Shown: positions 61,719 to 64,000 of the stretch, in pieces | How positions within the stretch are numbered: the first letter of the stretch is position 1 | How the letters are laid out: each line of letters begins with the position of its first letter | DNA from: Amphritea balenae | GTDB taxonomy: Bacteria > Pseudomonadota > Gammaproteobacteria > Pseudomonadales > Balneatricaceae | DNA: 64,000 nucleotides | Direction of reading: 5' to 3' | NCBI RefSeq assembly: GCF_003858655.1 | Contig: NZ_RQXV01000005.1 | Location: forward strand, 248,001-312,000 | The notes under the pieces: model-generated | What the model saw: the letters and a program-made list of their open reading frames with translations, nothing else | The model's database searches: none | What the model was told of the DNA's origin: nothing | Program-made: the position numbers and the translations under genes

Positions 61719-63182
61719 ATGCTCAACCACCTGTTTCACCTCTCACCCGATAGCGACGCCAGTCTGCAGCAGCAGATAAGAGAGCAGATAAGTAAAGCGA
61801 TTATCGATGGCCATATCCCACCAGAGATCCCCTTACCATCAACTCGCAAATTGGCTGAAATGCTGGGCGTCTCCCGTAATACTGTCATCCTGGCTTACGA
61901 ACATCTGATGGACGATGGTTATCTGGTCTCCCGGGAACGTGCCGGTTTCTATGTAAACGATGAGATTCTGAAAAGCAGCGTAAAAGAACAAGACCAGATT
62001 GAAATCGAAGCAGGTAATAAACCTGACTGGGATAGCTGTCTGAAGATGAAACCCGCCAGCCATAAGCTCAATAAACTTCATCGCTGGCAGGATTACCCCT
62101 ACCCTTTTGTTTACGGTCAGTTGGATCCGAAACTGTTTCCTACCAACCACTGGCGTGACTGCTGTAAAGAATCCGTCTCAGTCCAAGCGATCAGTGAATG
62201 GTCTGGTGACCGTTACGACGACGATGATGCACTGCTGATTGAACAAATTCACTCCCGACTGTTACCCCGTCGAGGTGTCTGGGCCGACCCTGAAGAGATA
62301 CTGATCACCGTTGGTGCTCAGCATGCGCTCTATATGATATTGCGTGTCCTGCTCAATAAAGACACGACGTTTGGTCTTGAAGATCCGGGTTATCCAGATC
62401 TGACCCATATGGCTCACTGCACAGACTCAACTATTAAAGGTCTGGCTATTGATAACGATGGGTTGCAGGTTGGTGAACAACTGAGCGATTGCGATCTTAT
62501 TTTCACCACTCCCAGCCATCAGTTTCCAACTACCGTCACTATGCCGATGACAAGGCGTAAAGCGCTACTGGAGCAAGCATCCCAGGATAACTTCCTGATT
62601 ATCGAGGATGACTATGAGTGTGAAACAACTTTCGCCGCTAACCCAACACCGGCGCTAAAGAGCCTGGATAAAAACGACCGGGTTATCTATCTGGGCAGTT
62701 TGTCGAAGACCCTTTCACCGGGACTACGTCTGGGTTATATGGTTGGCCCTAAAGAGCTGATACGACAGATCCGCGAGTTTCGCCGCATGATGCTGCGCCA
62801 TCCACCAATGAATAATCAGCGTGCCGTAGGACTGTTTCTCTCCCGCGGTTACCATGATTCATTGGTCCGCAGCCTGGTCCAGGTGTATGAAGAACGCTGG
62901 AAAGTAGTCGGTGATGCGCTGCAGGAGTATCTGCCAGAGTCAGCCGAGCCCCCTGTCTTCGGCGGTTCATCCTATTGGGTCAAAGGCCCGGATAATCTTG
63001 ATTCAAGAGAGCTTAAACGCCTGGCACTGGAGAAAGGTGTGGTGATCGAATCCGGCGACATTTACTTTCATCAGGAAAGCCCCCCGCAGAATTATTTTCG
63101 ACTGGGTTATTCGTCGATTGCCACCGAGCGGATTCGGCCCGGAATAGACCGGTTGGCGGAGATTATCAAGCAGTTAACTTAA
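61719..63182 (+). CDS. MocR/GntR-type regulator, TauR paralogue
   Basis: The 487-residue protein is collinear with TauR at 38519 (roughly 60% identity by eye). Its winged helix (LPSTRKLAEMLGVSRNTVI) and PLP site (YLGSLSKTLSPGLRLGYM) are nearly the same. It diverges from two GNAT genes. Because the recognition helices are so alike, it may bind the same operators as TauR. Its effector is unknown. Confidence 0.87.
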   Translation: MLNHLFHLSPDSDASLQQQIREQISKAIIDGHIPPEIPLPSTRKLAEMLGVSRNTVILAYEHLMDDGYLVSRERAGFYVNDEILKSSVKEQDQIEIEAGNKPDWDSCLKMKPASHKLNKLHRWQDYPYPFVYGQLDPKLFPTNHWRDCCKESVSVQAISEWSGDRYDDDDALLIEQIHSRLLPRRGVWADPEEILITVGAQHALYMILRVLLNKDTTFGLEDPGYPDLTHMAHCTDSTIKGLAIDNDGLQVGEQLSDCDLIFTTPSHQFPTTVTMPMTRRKALLEQASQDNFLIIEDDYECETTFAANPTPALKSLDKNDRVIYLGSLSKTLSPGLRLGYMVGPKELIRQIREFRRMMLRHPPMNNQRAVGLFLSRGYHDSLVRSLVQVYEERWKVVGDALQEYLPESAEPPVFGGSSYWVKGPDNLDSRELKRLALEKGVVIESGDIYFHQESPPQNYFRLGYSSIATERIRPGIDRLAEIIKQLT

Positions 63183-63230
63183 GAATAGTGGTCCGACGAA
63201 AAACATCGTTTTTCTTGCTATAAAAGGTAA

Positions 63231-63257
63231 TAAAAAGAGTTTAATGCGCTCTTTTTA
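63231..63257. terminator. Terminator after the second MocR gene
   Basis: TAAAAAGAG and CTCTTTTTA form a 9-bp stem with flanking A and T tracts, suited to both directions. Confidence 0.7.
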
Positions 63258-63383
63258 TGGTCCACTATCAACTGTAGATTCAACATAAAGCTGACATAAC
63301 ACAGCAGCATCCGGGTAAGAACGAATCAGCCCCTTAGCTATTCAATCTTACAGAGCGCTTTCAGCAATTGCTGAGCAGGTTCT

Positions 63384-64000
63384 CTAACCAAACCTCACCG
63401 AACGCATCGAGATTGAACCGGAATCAAAACCTTCGTACGGGAAGCTGATTTCATCATCCTCTGTCGTCGCGCCCAAAGCATAAAGGAGCGGTACATAATG
63501 CTCAATTGTTGGGTGAGAGAGCTGCCATAAGGGGTGTTTAGAGCTATCCCGGGCAAGCAGTTGTTCGAAATCCCGCTGTAACAAGGCGTTTTTGATCAAC
63601 CGATCAAACGCTTCCGCCCAGTCAGGGGTTATCGCTTCAGCAGACCGGTCCAGCCTCCTCAGGTTATGTACAATGTTGCCGCTGCCAAGGATCAACACTC
63701 CCTCATTGCGAAGCTGGCCTAAAGCCCCCCCCAGTTCAAGATGTTCCTCAACGGTAAAGTTCCGACTCATCGCTAACTGAATAACCGGGATATTCGCTTT
63801 CGGATAGAGGTGATGAAGTACCGTCCAGGCACCGTGGTCCAGACCACGGTGTTCATCCAGTTCACTACTATACCTTTTCAGGTTTCCTGCCAGATGGTTC
63901 GCCAGAGCCGGATCTCCCTGGCAGGGGTAATTAACCTCGTAAAGAGCCTCTGGAAAACCGCCAAAATCATACATGGTATCTGGTTCTTCAGTGCTGCTTA
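63384..64000 (-). CDS. ygiD: DODA-type extradiol dioxygenase (YgiD-like), 5' part outside window
   Basis: The visible 205 codons contain TMYDFGGFPEALYEVNYP, the C-terminal active-site histidine segment SHPTIEHYVPLLYALGA and VLILGSGNIVHNLRRL, all typical of 4,5-DOPA extradiol dioxygenase YgiD. The open frame continues past the right edge, so the N-terminus with the first zinc ligands is missing here. Confidence 0.88.
   Translation of the reverse strand, partial: SSTEEPDTMYDFGGFPEALYEVNYPCQGDPALANHLAGNLKRYSSELDEHRGLDHGAWTVLHHLYPKANIPVIQLAMSRNFTVEEHLELGGALGQLRNEGVLILGSGNIVHNLRRLDRSAEAITPDWAEAFDRLIKNALLQRDFEQLLARDSSKHPLWQLSHPTIEHYVPLLYALGATTEDDEISFPYEGFDSGSISMRSVRFG

Overview
The window reads as chromosome from a marine gammaproteobacterium of the Oceanospirillales type (Amphritea, Neptuniibacter or Marinobacterium-like). 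This is an inference from the gene repertoire: TRAP and TTT transporters, taurine dissimilation by Tpa and Xsc, methylated-amine C1 oxidation, SelO, and many MocR, LysR and GNAT genes. No rRNA, tRNA, CRISPR array or intact transposase was seen.

Layout. 1-6.7 kb holds a leftward operon etfB-etfA-purU-dimethylglycine dehydrogenase-like-folD, a unit for oxidising N-methyl groups to formate. 7.0-9.7 kb holds a PuuB-like amine oxidoreductase, a small cupin and an XRE-cupin regulator. 10.2-15.3 kb holds a TRAP transporter (dctP-dctQ-dctM) with a universal stress protein, then a second, about 92% identical dctP with its own promoter and terminator. 15.3-31 kb is mixed: a 56-residue protein, a class-V aminotransferase, methyltransferases, an EAL protein, SelO, a DUF6506-LuxR-thiM operon, YcaQ, GFA, a CopZ-like chaperone and a pseudouridine synthase. 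32.0-34.1 kb is a small group of integron cassettes (VOC, a broken gene, cupin, GNAT) with attC-like sites and no integrase. 35-42 kb is the taurine module pta, xsc, tauR, tpa, with a 280-bp IS5-like MITE between tauR and tpa. Then come thiSG, a CBS-PAS-GGDEF-EAL protein, RarD, an AraC/MFS pair and a TetR/HPP pair. 51-58.4 kb has a racemase-DAO-RidA operon beside a tctBAC transporter and a LysR gene. 58-64 kb has an ABM protein, a LysE exporter, three GNAT genes, a second MocR regulator, and a YgiD gene cut by the window edge.

Main observation. Pairs of a decamer close to CTGGYYCTAA occur as direct repeats exactly 23 bp apart. They precede xsc, tpa, the TRAP operon, the second dctP, a 56-codon ORF, thiSG, the DUF6506-luxR-thiM operon and the second MocR gene. 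The decamer resembles the published TauR operator, as I recall it (CTGGACYTAA). In most cases a -10-like hexamer lies about 30-35 bp beyond the start of the second repeat. The sequence therefore predicts one TauR-type regulon joining taurine uptake, taurine breakdown and synthesis of the thiazole part of thiamine. Xsc needs thiamine diphosphate, so the link makes biochemical sense. A small unknown protein, DUF6506 and a LuxR-type regulator would be new members.
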